DNA of 64,000 bases from Choristoneura fumiferana (GCF_025370935.1 NC_133492.1:11069608-11133607), one strand, 5' to 3'; positions 1 through 10,258 are shown, counted from the first letter of the stretch. Numbers and translations are program-made. The notes: generated by a model not told the origin, from the sequence alone.

Positions 1-90
1 ACAGATTCTCGTGTCCGCATCCCGGGACTGCTGCATCAAACTCTTCGACATCACCAAGGCTAGCGCCAAGAAGGCTTATAAAGTATCACG
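1..90 (+). CDS. CstF50: CstF50 (CSTF1) internal exon, left-truncated
   Basis: This is an internal exon of the 50 kDa subunit of cleavage stimulation factor, a nuclear WD40-repeat protein that helps CstF bind the GU-rich downstream element during mRNA 3'-end cleavage and polyadenylation. Read from base 2, it encodes ILVSASRDCCIKLFD followed by ITKASAKKAYKV. This matches the family pattern of a WD repeat ending in LFD, then a conserved K-(P/A)-SAK-(K/R)-A-(Y/F)-K linker from the middle of the protein. The exon ends at a GT donor (gtagtt) at 91. In the genomic frame it ends two bases into a codon, whereas the next exon starts its homologous frame on a codon boundary. One base therefore seems to be missing near 81-87. 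The 5' end of the exon is cut by the window. The assignment rests on remembered family similarity, not on a search. Confidence 0.8.
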
Positions 91-199
91 GTAGTTTAAA
101 CTATATTTTGAGACTATTAGGGATCCGTATGCAAAACAATATAACGGACCCTAGAGTTTCTTTCTGTCCGTTCATCCGTCGGTACGTCGCTGGAATTTT

Positions 200-842
200 A
201 AGCGTGTCACACACTAAGCAGATCGATAAGATATCTGTATCTGACGCATATCTGTCATATCGCTCCCTATACAATTCAATGAGCTAATACACACAGCGCA
301 GATAACTTATATTTTATCGTGAAGTATCTGCGGGCACCGACATATATCGAAAGATGGCAAAGATATTATTTGCGTATATAAATTGGCCTGTGTATAATAT
401 CTGCCGATATAAATATGGTATGGCATTTTATCTGCAGATAGATACAGGTTGATGTGAGAGCCCCGCTGCACGCGAGTAAATCTAGAAGAGATAGACACGA
501 AAACATCCTGTATAAACAATCCGCACCAAAAAAACAAGTCTACTCAGTTTGAAGGATTTAGGCTGAATGTATCGTCTCGAATATTATCGTATCTGGGAAG
601 TGTGTGATAGTTTCAGATCATTAAGTTATGCTGGACATAGGCCTCCCCCCAAGGCTCTCCACTCAGACCGGTCGCATCCACCGCGATCCCGCGATCTTAA
701 CCAAGTCGTCGCTCCATCTTGTTGGAGGCCTACCGACAGCTCGTCTCCCGGTCCGCGGACGCCATTCGAGAACCAAGTATATACATTAAGTTATTATACG
801 CAGATAAAATATTATCGTATCTGCGTAGTGTGTGACACGCTT
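200..842. repeat. Terminal-inverted-repeat element rich in GCAGATA/TATCTGC
   Basis: A 17-base sequence (aagcgtgtcacacacta) at 200-216 is repeated in perfect inversion at 826-842, and the similarity continues inward through a cagat...gat stretch. The interior holds many spaced GCAGATA/TATCTGC motifs. A diverged direct copy of the right end lies at 565-615. An RTE LINE tail splits the right side. It looks like an old non-autonomous DNA element; the superfamily is not determined. Confidence 0.6.
628..772 (-). mobile_element. RTE-clade LINE 3' end fragment
   Basis: The reverse strand carries the C-terminal coding remnant and 3' end of an RTE-type LINE: a decayed GRP...DDLV-type region and the WRALGGGLCPAVD-like ending whose DNA reads 'ctggacataggcctccccc'. 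The same block recurs many times in the window. It sits within the 200-842 element. Confidence 0.7.
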
Positions 843-2681
843 TACTCAAGAGCCAGTGAACATACAGATGTATTGCGTAATATTTTGCTATCGTATTTTG
901 TCGGAAACGTTCGTGTTTGTATTGCTTTTTCAAATAGCTTTAGTAAACTTCAGTAAGCTAGTTGAGATAGCAAGGTAGATACGAACTTTTCCCTCAAAAT
1001 GGATGACAAAACATTACTCAATTCAACATATCTGAATATTGATGAAATTTGGAATATAGAAGTCTTTTGATGGCCGCTACTTAGTTTGGGGATTCAAAAG
1101 AAAGAAGAAAGAAAGAAAGAAAATAATTTATTTATAACAGCAATGACACATAATAAGTAAAATAACAATAGGAAATGTTGCCGCTATAAAAAGGTCCCGC
1201 TCAGCATATCGCTGTTAAAACCAGCACTGGTCTTCCCGCCGGGCCACAGGAGAGTGCAATTACGGAAAGTCACACAAAAAAATAAAGTGAAATCAAATAC
1301 AAAAGTAGCTATGAGACTAAAATATAAGTTGGCTGTATAGCCCACATTATCATGGCAACGGTACACGTAATGAAAAAGATAAGATAATTTGACATTGACA
1401 TATGACAATTACAATTATGACAGCAGACAACGCGAAATAAAACCAGAACAGGATATTCAAAAGCAATTATGTCGCGCTGTCATCGTTCATCCACCATTAC
1501 CTCTCATATTTCGTTCAAAAAATGAACATAATGTTTTCATTGGCACGGTTATGGTCCGACATGCTCTTGGCCGGTTTTTCCTTTATTTTCTCTCTCTTTT
1601 CTTATTAATTAGCGGATTATGTTTATGCTTTTTTGGCCGTTATTTTTCCTTCCGTCTTTCGACTTTAATCCGTCATTTATTAATGTTTGGATCAATCTTT
1701 ATCAATAAATTTTTTGTATGTTATTTCTATTCCGTAACTCGGAGACATCAGTGATAGACTTCCTTAGAAACATTGTTGATGTATACTATTATTAGCATGC
1801 TTTTTAGTGGATTTGTACCCTATAAAATTATACTTTTAATAACTCTGGAGACGTTACCATGGCAACATTGCCTTTGGAATCCAAAAGCTTAATGGTTACG
1901 ACCTGAAATGTATACCTATTTCATAATCACTTTTTTATTTTTATTTAATGACGGTGGAAGCATTATACACTTCCACTGAACGTAGATAGTTATAGTTACA
2001 TATTACATCCCTGTATTATTATTGCTCTTTTCATGTAATTTTTTTCTTTAATTTTATACTGTAGTTTTTAAATATTTTATTTGTAATTATTTTATTTTGA
2101 AAAAAATTATGGCTTTCCGCCAAGTTTCTTCTTGGCAATGATGGTCTTTCCGAAAGCGCTGGTAGTTTATAATTGCGCCTTATTTACTGAATAAATGATT
2201 AAAATTTGAATTTGAACAAAGTACAGTGGGAGTAGAAAAACCTTCGTCAGTTATTAAATTGATTCGTTTATACAGTCATAGACTCTTAGTACGTTTTGAA
2301 ACCAAAGCACTAAGTAGACAAGTGCATATCAAATTATACTTACTTGACATGATAATAAGGGTCAAAATAGTATACACCTCTAACATATATCTAGTTTCAT
2401 ATCAATACCAAACCTTTTTATAAACAACGTCGTAAGAGTTTGAATCAAATAATGTTCTATTTAATTGTCAGTGTTTGTCAGTGCCAAGGTGCAGTGGTAG
2501 GGTTGCTATGGTCACCTTTAAACAAGATTATGTTTAGCAGGTTGACATTTTGATGCAGTATGTCTACTCAATTGTTAAAGCAGATTATCGCTCATACTGA
2601 CCAAGGGAAAATAGTTCTTAAGGTGACGAACCTTTTTTACTCGGACTGTACACTAAAAAGGTAATTGACAATTCGTTTCAG

Positions 2682-2840
2682 GACGCTGAGCAAGTGCTAT
2701 GCGTGGCATTCCACCGCTGGGCGACCATATAATAGCGGCCACGACGCCCCGGTGATCCGTCTGTATGACGTCACCACTAGCCAGTGCTTCGTGTGCCCCG
2801 TGCCCGCGCACCATCATCAGCAACAAGTCAACTCCATCAA
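2682..2840 (+). CDS. CstF50: CstF50 (CSTF1) internal exon, with two apparent one-base deletions
   Basis: This is the exon following 1-90. Three successive frames join to give the family sequence: DAEQVLCVAFH in the first, then GDHIIAATTP in the next, then PVIRLYDVTTSQCFV, CPVPAHHHQQQ and VNSI in the third. This matches the CstF50 order of a WD40 strand, (F/Y)HPxGD, then LRLYD, then QCFV. Single bases appear to be missing near 2713 and near 2751. The acceptor (ttcgtttcag) and donor (caa|gtaaat at 2841) both fit consensus. Intact splice sites plus scattered one-base losses suggest consensus sequencing error in a live gene rather than a pseudogene, but decay cannot be excluded. The next exon should begin by completing an AAx codon. 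It is not visible before or after the gap at 3004. Confidence 0.8.
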
Positions 2841-2902
2841 GTAAATTTAATTATTGAATTTTTTTATTATCATTTTTTTTGTGGTGTAATTATCATAAAA
2901 TT

Positions 2903-3003
2903 TGTGATTGATGACAAATTTGTGATTAATGATTGATTTTGTGACTGGTGATTAATTTGGTGACTGATGGTCAACTTTGTGATTGATTTTTGGTTGAGGA
3001 TTA
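2903..3003. repeat. Degenerate tandem repeat of GTGATTGATG-like units at contig end
   Basis: Units resembling tttgtgattgatg, tttgtgattaatg and ttggtgactgatgg follow one another up to the assembly gap. This is probably why the contig ends here. Confidence 0.6.
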
Positions 3004-3103
3004 NNNNNNNNNNNNNNNNNNNNNNNNNNNNNNNNNNNNNNNNNNNNNNNNNNNNNNNNNNNNNNNNNNNNNNNNNNNNNNNNNNNNNNNNNNNNNNNNN
3101 NNN
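3004..3103. other. Assembly gap (100 N)
   Basis: Exactly 100 N, the usual placeholder for a gap of unknown size. It follows a CstF50 exon and its donor. No further CstF50 exon was recognised on the right side. Confidence 0.98.
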
Positions 3104-3220
3104 AAACTAATAAAATAAAATAAAATAATTACATATTCACTAAATACATTGTTACAAAAACAACAACAGAACATTGTACAAAATTAAGGTTAGGAGTTTC
3201 TATTAAGTAAACAATATATG

Positions 3221-3351
3221 TACAGTCAAGCCATAGATATCGACACGGCCAAAGTTGCAAACATATGTATACACGGCCTTAATGTTATGTGCATAAAGTC
3301 GTGTATACATATTTTTGCAACTGTCCGTGTCGATATCTTGCCTTGACTGTA
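3221..3351. mobile_element. Foldback MITE, TACAGTCA ends
   Basis: A near-perfect palindrome of about 131 bp. The left arm (tacagtcaagcc...) and right arm (...ccttgactgta) pair over about 53 bases with a short loop. If TA is taken as the duplicated target, the element starts CAGTCA and ends TGACTG, as in Tc1/mariner-type elements. Related ends occur at 20719, 32505, 42785, 50960 and 59151. Confidence 0.75.
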
Positions 3352-3821
3352 CCTGTATCAGAAGCCCCTGCTCTTCCATGACACAGATTGTGGTTAAAGT
3401 AAAAACAAAGAAAGAAACGGGAAATAGGCTTCCATCCGACAAAGGGTAAGTACAGTTCTCGGAATTCTACATCAAATTAATTAACTTCTGAAATTAAAGA
3501 GCAAGAAAAAAAATTAACGCCAGCGACGCTGCGGGCAACAGGTAGTAGGTACATAAATAAAATCAACAAAACGCGTGATTTTAATCCATATAATAAATTG
3601 CTAAAATTTCGTTGACGCTCGTGCCATATTGAAGTGGTCATTATCACGAGTGGGGTGAAATGTAGGAGTGTACAGTACCTATTATTATGAGTTCAGTTCA
3701 AAGGATAAAACATCATGCCTTTAACATTGTAATCAAACCTTTTCCCGTGTGATTAGGTATAATGTAGTTGTTGTTCGAGAAGTTGTTGATGTCTGCGAAG
3801 AATTTATTCCAAGTCAAAGTC

Positions 3822-4010
3822 AAAATATTTTATATATTTTTATTTTTATGTAAAAGTCAAAGTCAAAATATCTTTATTCAATGTAGGTTATAACAAGCAC
3901 TTATGAATGTCAATAAAAACTACACCGGTTCGGAAAACCTCTGTTGAGAAGAATCCGGCAAGAACTCAATGAGGTTTTTTTTAAACAGGTTTACAATACA
4001 ATATTATTAA
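3822..4010 (-). mobile_element. Non-LTR retrotransposon 3' UTR fragment
   Basis: The segment starts with doubled 'agtcaaagtcaaaatat', followed by 'ctttattca', 'ataacaagcacttatgaatg' and 'accggttcggaaaacctctg'. This block is typical of a common lepidopteran LINE 3' UTR read in reverse, with the A/T-rich tail on the left. The family is inferred from memory. Confidence 0.5.
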
Positions 4011-4082
4011 ATGATATCTATACATCATAAGTATTTAACACAACTTTATTTTTAACACAGTAGGTTCGCTATTTCGGAAGGC

Positions 4083-4235
4083 CTAGGTATCGCTGGCTGG
4101 ACCTGAAAAGGCTGAAAAGACCTGTGCGACATGCAGGTGACAGACTGGCGCCTTGTTGTACAGGATAGGAACAATTGGCGGAGTCTTGTGTCGGAGGCAA
4201 GATCCACTTTGGGTCGCTGAGCCGGCGAAGTAAGT
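4083..4235 (+). mobile_element. LINE C-terminal coding remnant
   Basis: On the + strand one frame reads VTDWRLVVQDRNNWRSLVSE-ARSTLGR followed by a stop. This matches the 'xDRxxWRSLVSEA' ending common in insect non-LTR retrotransposon polyproteins. The upstream part (RYRWLDLKRLKRPVRHAGD) is in another frame, so the copy is decayed. Confidence 0.55.
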
Positions 4236-4609
4236 AAGGTTCGCTATTTGAAGGGATTGTTAATGCGAATCGAATTACCTATTTCCAGTTATTTTAGCTA
4301 TTCCACGTGAGCTATGCTATTTTCCGGGATAAAAGGTACCGTGTTTGTTAAACTATTTACATTGTGACAAATATCCCCAAATAAATTGAACCATTTTCTA
4401 TTAATGGATTATACCTACACCAAACCTTCAAAAATCTGAATTTTAGCTTTTTTAAGCTCTTAACACCCATGTCCAATTTTGATTATCACAATTTAAAACT
4501 TAATATAAGTTAAGAAAGTTGACATTGGCATAGACATTTCATTATCCTACATTTACACATTGGCCTTACGAGGATTATTTATTAATCAATGAAAATTTGC
4601 AGCATTACA

Positions 4610-5074
4610 GTTGAGGAGTGTCTTTTTAAAAGGGCTTATTTCCATTTTTCTCTTTTTTAACTAAAAATGTTGTTTTGAGGTTAAAGTTCTAAAATTCCCC
4701 TAGTTGTCTTTTAAAAAAGTTTAAAATATCAAATTTCGGATCAAAAGGGCTAATTCTTCCTTATAAGTACACTTATTATCTATGTTGAATTATAACTTTT
4801 TGTAGACTTCGAAATTTGAAACAGACTTCTAAAAAATAAACAGGTAAAGGACAAAAAAGCATTAGAAACGTGTTGTTCATTGGAAGAATATGCAGATAAT
4901 ATATTTTTTATTATGATTACGACACAAAATCGCTTTTAATTTAACACTGATCGCTATATCGAAAATAAAATAGTAATATCGAAATGGAAACCGTGGATAA
5001 GTATATGTTTTTCTCAATTTCCCAAAAAAAGTTCAAAGTGGAAATAAGCCCTTTTGAAAAGAAACTCCTCAGTT
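4610..5074. mobile_element. Non-autonomous TIR element, about 465 bp
   Basis: The left end 'gaggagtgtctttttaaaag' followed by 'ggcttatttcca' is matched in inversion at the right end (tggaaataagcc, then cttttgaaaagaaactcctc) over about 35-38 bases with few mismatches. The interior is A/T-rich and non-coding. The superfamily is unknown. Confidence 0.65.
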
Positions 5075-5552
5075 AATATTGTCAGTAGGACTCTTGGTCC
5101 AAATTAATTAAGGTAAACCTGAAAAGACACTCTTTATTTCCAGCCAATCATACTGAGAACGCAGCGACTTTACTGACAAAGAAAAAAGACAAAGTTGTGG
5201 TAATCCTGTACGGAGGTTGTAAATTGTCCCACGATGGGGGGCTCAGATAAATCAAGTTGTTTGTAATCTTTAAGATATGGAACCGATTCTTATAGCCATT
5301 GGTCCGGAAGGAGGGTTTGGTGTATCTGTTTATCTTTCCATCGATTTTGGGGGAACATACGGATATAAAATTGTATACCTAATAGGTTGTGGTTTTTGAT
5401 GACGCTGACAAGTATCGGTTGGGAAAGCATTGTATTCTGTATGTGGCACGGGATCATGTTAGAAATCTATGAAATGTTCGGCATATAAAAAATGAGACTT
5501 GTCCAAAGGAATCCTACTTTCCTGCTTTTCCTACTTATATTTAAAGTGCGAA

Positions 5553-5830
5553 AGTTTGTCTGTGTGTGTGTGTGTGTGTATGTGTTGTTACTCCTACACA
5601 CTAAAACGGACGGACGCATTTAGATGAAATTTGGTAAGTAGCTGGCTGAGAGTCTGGAATAACATATATGCTACTTTTATCCCGATATTCCCACGGGATA
5701 GGGATAAAATCTCGAAATATCTCTGCTGGGCTTAGAGTCATGAAATTTGGTATGTAGGTAGCTGAACGCCTAAAATAACACATACGAAGAAATATTATTT
5801 GGCTCCATAAGTACCACCACCTTACAATAA
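5553..5830 (+). mobile_element. Metulj/Helitron-like fragment with GT microsatellite
   Basis: It begins 'aagtgcgaaagtttgtctg', then a (GT)n run at about 5562-5579, then 'gatgaaatttggtaagtagc' and 'tttatcccgatattcccacg'. This order is typical of lepidopteran non-autonomous Metulj/Lep1-type elements. A second diverged copy of the central block is at 6505. Confidence 0.5.
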
Positions 5831-5910
5831 TAAAATAGATAAGAAGCAAGCACTAAAACTAAGTTACTTGGTGACACGACAGGATACCAAAAAAAAAAAA
5901 AAAAAAACAA

Positions 5911-6136
5911 ACCCGACTGCCTTAAAAACGAAAAGGAAGAAAATAAGTCTAGTGGTCTAGAACTCTGTCAAGCAGCTCATTTAATTTAAGGTTCAACAGT
6001 CGGGACCCATTAACAAGATTTTTTGAGCTGGTTACGATTTGAATGGGTCCCGACTGTTGAACCTTAAATGAGCTTCTTGACAGAGTTCTAGACCACTAGA
6101 GTTATTTTCTTCTTTATATTTTTAAGGCAGTCGGGT
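5911..6136. mobile_element. Long-arm foldback element (ACCCGACTGCC ends)
   Basis: It starts acccgactgccttaaa and ends in the exact complement (tttaaggcagtcgggt). The arms pair over roughly 95-100 bases, including 'tctagtggtctagaactctg' and 'caacagtcgggaccca', around a short centre. A poly-A run of about 19 bases precedes it. If transcribed it would form a long hairpin. Confidence 0.75.
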
Positions 6137-6504
6137 TTTTGATTTTTTTAATTTAATGTTTTTTTATTTTATACTTTTGATATTTCTGTGAAAATAGTAG
6201 ATTATAGTATTATAATCCATATATCTTTAGAATGGGCTAATTATTAGCTTTCATTTGAATCTCATAATTGTTACTATACAATTTTTTTTTTTTCCTTCGC
6301 CATATTTTTTTTCGCAGACGCCATATTGAAATATTATATGCCTTATGTCACTTCGTCAGTTATGACGAATCCAATGATACCTCATATGTTACAATCCGTC
6401 ATACATAGCACCAATACATACATACATACATACGCTCGAAAAACATAACACTCCTTCGGGCAGTCCGGTAAAAAGGGTCTCCACTCAGCATGTGCAACAT
6501 AGCC

Positions 6505-6727
6505 TACATTTTATCCCGATATTCTCACGAGATAGGGATAAGATCTTGAAAATGCTACCGCTGGGTTAAGAGTTTTGAAATTTTGGACAGTTGTTCTTAA
6601 CACAACCTCAATGAAGACCACGATATAAATTATGGGAATCCCAGGGAAATTTTGTAAAATCCCGGATTGCAATTGCAACTACCAGATCGAATAGTTTACG
6701 CGTGTGAAGCCGCGGGTAAACTCTAGT
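6505..6727 (+). mobile_element. Metulj/Helitron-like fragment, right part
   Basis: It shares 'ttttatcccgatattc' and 'gagatagggataag' with 5677-5720 and ends 'gtgtgaagccgcgggtaaac' followed by tctagt, a CTAG-type end like the other elements of this group. A similar ending occurs at 24830-24890. Confidence 0.5.
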
Positions 6728-6872
6728 GTTATACATATATACGACACGAACACGGTTTCATTTCGATTTTTTTATACTATGTTTTAAAATAATTAAAAGA
6801 AGTTGACTAATTTTGGGGTTTCATTTTTAAAAGTCTACATATATAATAATGGAGCATTATTATAGTAGGTAG

Positions 6873-6945
6873 ACCCTCTTGTTCTGAGAGGAGGCCTGTG
6901 CCCAGCAGTGGGACGTATATAGGCTGGGATGATGATGATGATGAT
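6873..6945 (+). mobile_element. Retroelement 3' tail ending in GATGAT
   Basis: It contains 'gttctgagaggaggcctgtg', then 'cccagcagtgggacgtatat', then 'aggctggg', ending in (GATGAT)n. This is the same tail as at 24640-24720 and, in reverse, at 37470 and 51640. Confidence 0.65.
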
Positions 6946-7724
6946 TATAGTAGGTATATTTGAAATAAAACAATAAAAACTACCCTGGTGTGAGTCAGAC
7001 TCAGGCATCGTTGCGAATGTATAAGTATGATAAAGTTTTTAAAATTTGAAAGCATGAAACATTATTTAACGATAGACTGAAAGACACAAACTTTGCATTA
7101 AAAATAAAACCCTTCACGTTCGAAATCGCAAAAAAATGCTGTTTAAATGTGTTAAGGTACTAAAAAGTAACGAAATACCAATTTATATCCTCTATACGTC
7201 AAGTGAGACATTACTTCTTGTTACATTTTATGAATCTAGCTCAAAAGGATCCTATCTTTTCTGATTTAAATACGATTGTATGCAACGGCCATGAATCAAA
7301 TCGAATCTAAAAAGTTTTTTACAAGACTGCCCAAATAAAAAGAGTAAATTAGGTATTAATAACTTATATTGTTTTCAGAGTCCATGTAATTCCCTTTTGA
7401 GGCTTCGAATTCTAATAATCAATCGTTCCTTATACTTCGTATTATTCGAAAATCGTTAGTGTGAACATCACGAATGTTTGCTTGAAACATACGCTAAGCT
7501 AAATATGTAGCAAAAGATATGTCATGACTTTCCCGCGCTACAAAGAATATGAATAAAAGACACGAGCGTAGTACGTAATATAAAATAAGTACCTATTGTG
7601 TGTCGCCAAATGTAATGTTTGCCACAGAAGGATCAGACATATTTTTAGTCCAATTTTTGTTGTTAATAAAAATGCGTAGCTAGAAGGTTTGAAGGAAATA
7701 AATGGCATTTTGGCTATATTTAAC

Positions 7725-7862
7725 ACTAGCTGTTGCTCACGGCTCCGTCCGCGTAGAATTCGTTTATCGCTATCCCATGGGAACTATGCTATTTTCCGGA
7801 ATAAAAACTATCCTATGTCCTTCCTCGGGGGAACTATCCGAATAAATTGGGTAAAATTAACA
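7725..7862 (+). mobile_element. Metulj-like non-autonomous element, truncated
   Basis: It begins 'actagctgttgctcacggct', continues 'ccgcgtagaattcg' and 'ctatcccatgggaactatgc', then 'ttttccggaataaaaactat' and 'cctatgtccttcc'. The order of blocks matches the complete copy at 30800-31016, but the usual 3' end is missing. Confidence 0.6.
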
Positions 7863-7885
7863 TATCGTATCGAAAGTTTTTTTTA

Positions 7886-8110
7886 AATTAATACAATACA
7901 ATACGATGACTCTTTATTGAACACCAATACATACACGTAGTAAGCAGTACAGAAAACACAGGTATATACTCATTTAAGAGAAGTTTCCCTGCCGGCCGCG
8001 CGGCCGCGTTAGGTATTCGTTTGGGATATTGCTGTCTTTATCGCTCGTGACATAAGCGCTCGCAGCCGTCCCCCCCCATGCCTTCAGCAACGACGTCCGT
8101 AATTTATATC
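7886..8110 (-). mobile_element. LINE 3' end with (CAATA)n tail
   Basis: It starts 'aatacaatacaatacgatga' then 'ctctttattgaacaccaata', i.e. the complement of a 3' end 'gtgtgcaataaagaat' plus a (TATTG)n tail as seen at 48144-48180. A GC-rich stretch (gccggccgcgcggccgcg) follows. Another copy of the tail is at 60917-60990. Confidence 0.5.
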
Positions 8111-8230
8111 GAGATAGCTGTTGGGTAGGCTTTTCAAGATTTGGGCGGTTGAATTTTGTGTTTCGTTGTCCTCATATTACGCGAAAAGTATAGCACAGAA
8201 ATCTTACAATCAAGATATTCATTATATTTT

Positions 8231-8381
8231 CTATGCCTGTGGTTTTTTCGATTTTTGTAAAAATGCTTTATTAGTCTGTAATTCTCGTGCAAAGTTGATA
8301 TCTTTTTTTTTGTTGACTTTTGAGCTCCTGTAATTCTGATATTTCACATTTATATGAAAATCTGAAAAACCACAGGCATAG
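8231..8381. mobile_element. Short TIR element (CTATGCCTGTGG ends)
   Basis: The left end ctatgcctgtggttttt and the right end aaaaaccacaggcatag are exact complements, and the similarity extends to about 25 bases. The centre is A/T-rich and non-coding. It is about 151 bp, MITE-sized. Confidence 0.7.
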
Positions 8382-8892
8382 ATAATTACGTCTAGTCCAT
8401 ACTTACAAAATTTAATCTATTTCTGTTGCCTAGTTTTCAAATGAGACCGGGACTACGTTTGTATGGAGAATGGAACGAAGAGACTCTTATTGCTTAAGGC
8501 CTAATTTGACCTAAATGTGGACAAAAATTGTTCATATTCACAATAACTTATTTAGGATCTGTTACAGCTAGTTGATTATTTTAGATGCGAATTGTAAGAG
8601 CTTAAAGCTTACAAAAGTATATTAAGCATTAATTGACATAATGAAACCGCTAGCTAGACCTGATTTAAAATCATGCGCTGCTAAAGATTGGCTGCGAAGG
8701 TACTATAATTTGATAGAGGCATGCTAGGGGGTTTGGCGTTGGTTGGGAAATATGCGAGGGGCTGATCGCCTTGTTACCTATTTGCATAATAGCCAATCAG
8801 ACAGTTCGAAGATTTGCTCTGCCTTGTTGATGGCATTTTATAAGGCCCCGCTCACCGGCGAGACTGATTATTAGGCACCTTTTCACTAAAGA

Positions 8893-9000
8893 TTTCAAAA
8901 TCAAAATCAAAACGTTTTTTCTGCAAGTAAGCCGCAAAGGGCTCTTTTACATGTCACTTTTTTATATTCCAAGAAGAATGCGCAGCAAGAAACTTTGCTT
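8893..9000 (-). mobile_element. LINE 3' UTR fragment
   Basis: It starts with 'tcaaaatcaaaatcaaaacg', followed by 'ctgcaagtaagccgcaaagg' and 'gctcttttacatgtcac', a block resembling a common lepidopteran LINE 3' end in reverse. It is decayed and the family is not certain. Confidence 0.4.
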
Positions 9001-9054
9001 TGCTTTTTGCTCGCGCGACTTACTAAATACATACAAAATATACTTAGGTACTGA

Positions 9055-9185
9055 ATGTTTTTCTCATCCACTTAAAGGTTGCTTGGTAGAGATTTCTCCA
9101 AGGGATAAGGTTTGCTTTTGGACATGTATTTCAATCATAAAATTTGTTTATTTTTCTTTTTGATCAATAAACTGTTTACAAACGT
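9055..9185 (+). mobile_element. LINE 3' UTR and tail
   Basis: It contains 'ctcatccacttaaaggttgc', 'ggtagagatttctccaaggg' and 'ataaggtttgcttttggaca', ending in 'caataaactgtttacaaacg'. The reverse complement of the same 3' UTR lies at 41538-41690 and 57920-58072, so this is a third member in the opposite orientation. Confidence 0.55.
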
Positions 9186-9311
9186 AAATACGTAAGTATA
9201 GACATCCATACTATGCATCTATACTTCCATCATTACTAATATTATAATCCGAAAGTAACTCTGTTTGTTACCTCTTTGCCGTTCAGTTTTCACGTAAGGG
9301 TTACACATAAT

Positions 9312-10066
9312 ATTTATTTATTTATTTATTTATAATTTCACAAAACTTAAATCTATCCTTACAGGTAAATATGCCCAATGCGATAGACAAGTCAGATAAT
9401 TTATTCAATTTCATCAATAAAATGTCAGTAAAAATAATTATTTAGCAGTAATAAAATTTAAAATTCATTAAACAAAATATATCAAAACATTAATTTAAAC
9501 CATGACAATTACAATAAGCTATTGACAATAGTAAATAATTACTTGTTAAAATCATAAATAAAATATCAAACATAAAAAATAGCACTTAGTAATAATATAT
9601 CAAAATTTTAAAAACATGCAACATAATAAAACATAGCCCTTGCGAAGTCATTCAGGGAGCACGTAAATATGTCCAAATGTTGCGCACTGTATTAATAGTG
9701 CGAATAGCCCTCGTCAGGCGCCTCCCGCAACAATTGTGCGCGCGGCGGGCACCCCACACAGCGGCGGCCGTGGCGGTGCGCGCGGCGGGCACCCCACCAG
9801 CGCGGTGCGTGGCGGTGCGCGCGGCGGGCACCCCCCAGCGGCGGCCGGTGGCGGTGCGCGCGGCGGGCACCGCCAGCAGCGGCGGCCGGTGGCGGCGCCA
9901 CACGTACCGGTCCGGCGCGTACAGCGGCACGGCACGCAGCACTCCGGGGTTGCACAACTCACCCCTCAACAGCCTGACTACATACGAAGCGAGAGCCAGT
10001 TCCCGTCTCACCTCTAGCTTGTTGTATCCCACCATTCCCAAGATGAAGAGTGTGGGATACACCTAG
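9312..10066 (-). pseudogene. Jockey-like LINE fragment (reverse transcriptase C-terminus plus 3' UTR)
   Basis: The reverse strand begins near 10066 with a frame reading VRRELALASYVVRLLRGELC, then NPGVLRAVPLYAPDRYVW. This is the region after the reverse-transcriptase core of jockey-type non-LTR elements, where (R)DLA-type helices precede an LYxPxR motif and an ART...PL ending. A GC-rich minisatellite then interrupts the frame, after which the usual ending (LTRAIRTINT... and DIFTCSLNDFARA) continues in shifting frames. The 3' UTR is A/T-rich and ends in a (TAAA)n tail near 9312-9330, as expected for target-primed insertion. The copy is 5'-truncated and dead. Neighbouring open frames on both strands at 9650-10060 are products of the GC-rich repeat, not genes. 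Confidence 0.7.
9736..9894 (-). repeat. GC-rich minisatellite, four 39-41 bp units, inside a LINE reading frame
   Basis: On the + strand, units start with gtgcgcgcggcgggcacc at 9736, 9776, 9815 and 9854, with lengths of 40, 39, 39 and 41 bases. On the coding (reverse) strand the 39-base units keep frame and read VPAARTAT followed by a variable five-residue spacer. The repeat seems to have grown from the 'VPxARTxx' codons of the host LINE. Confidence 0.9.
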
Positions 10067-10258
10067 GATCCAGGATACACTCCATATAGTTTAAGTAAAG
10101 GAGCCTCGCATACTTATTTAAATACGTTCCAACATTAATTAATATTTAGCTTCATGTGGACTCCAGACGACGGCGTTACATTCGAGGTGACTCTTTACGA
10201 GAGCCTCATAATATGTGTAACTCTATGACTGGCAACATTGTCACGGCTCGTCGCGAGT

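Larger units (their letters stand above)
91..2681 (+). other. CstF50 intron with repeat insertions
   Basis: This interval lies between two consecutive CstF50 exons. It starts with gtagtt and ends with a pyrimidine-rich ttcgtttcag acceptor. It contains the 200-842 foldback element with an RTE LINE tail inside, a short GAAA-rich microsatellite near 1090-1120, and A/T-rich retroelement-like tails near 1120-1190 and 2105-2215 (the latter shares 'cttcttggcaatgatg' with 37410-37430). I see no additional exon in the rest. Confidence 0.7.

Noticed and set aside
9677..10066. Four overlapping open frames of 82-136 codons on both strands
   Set aside because: The GC-rich minisatellite keeps several frames open. 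Only the reverse frame has LINE similarity at its start; the others are shadows.
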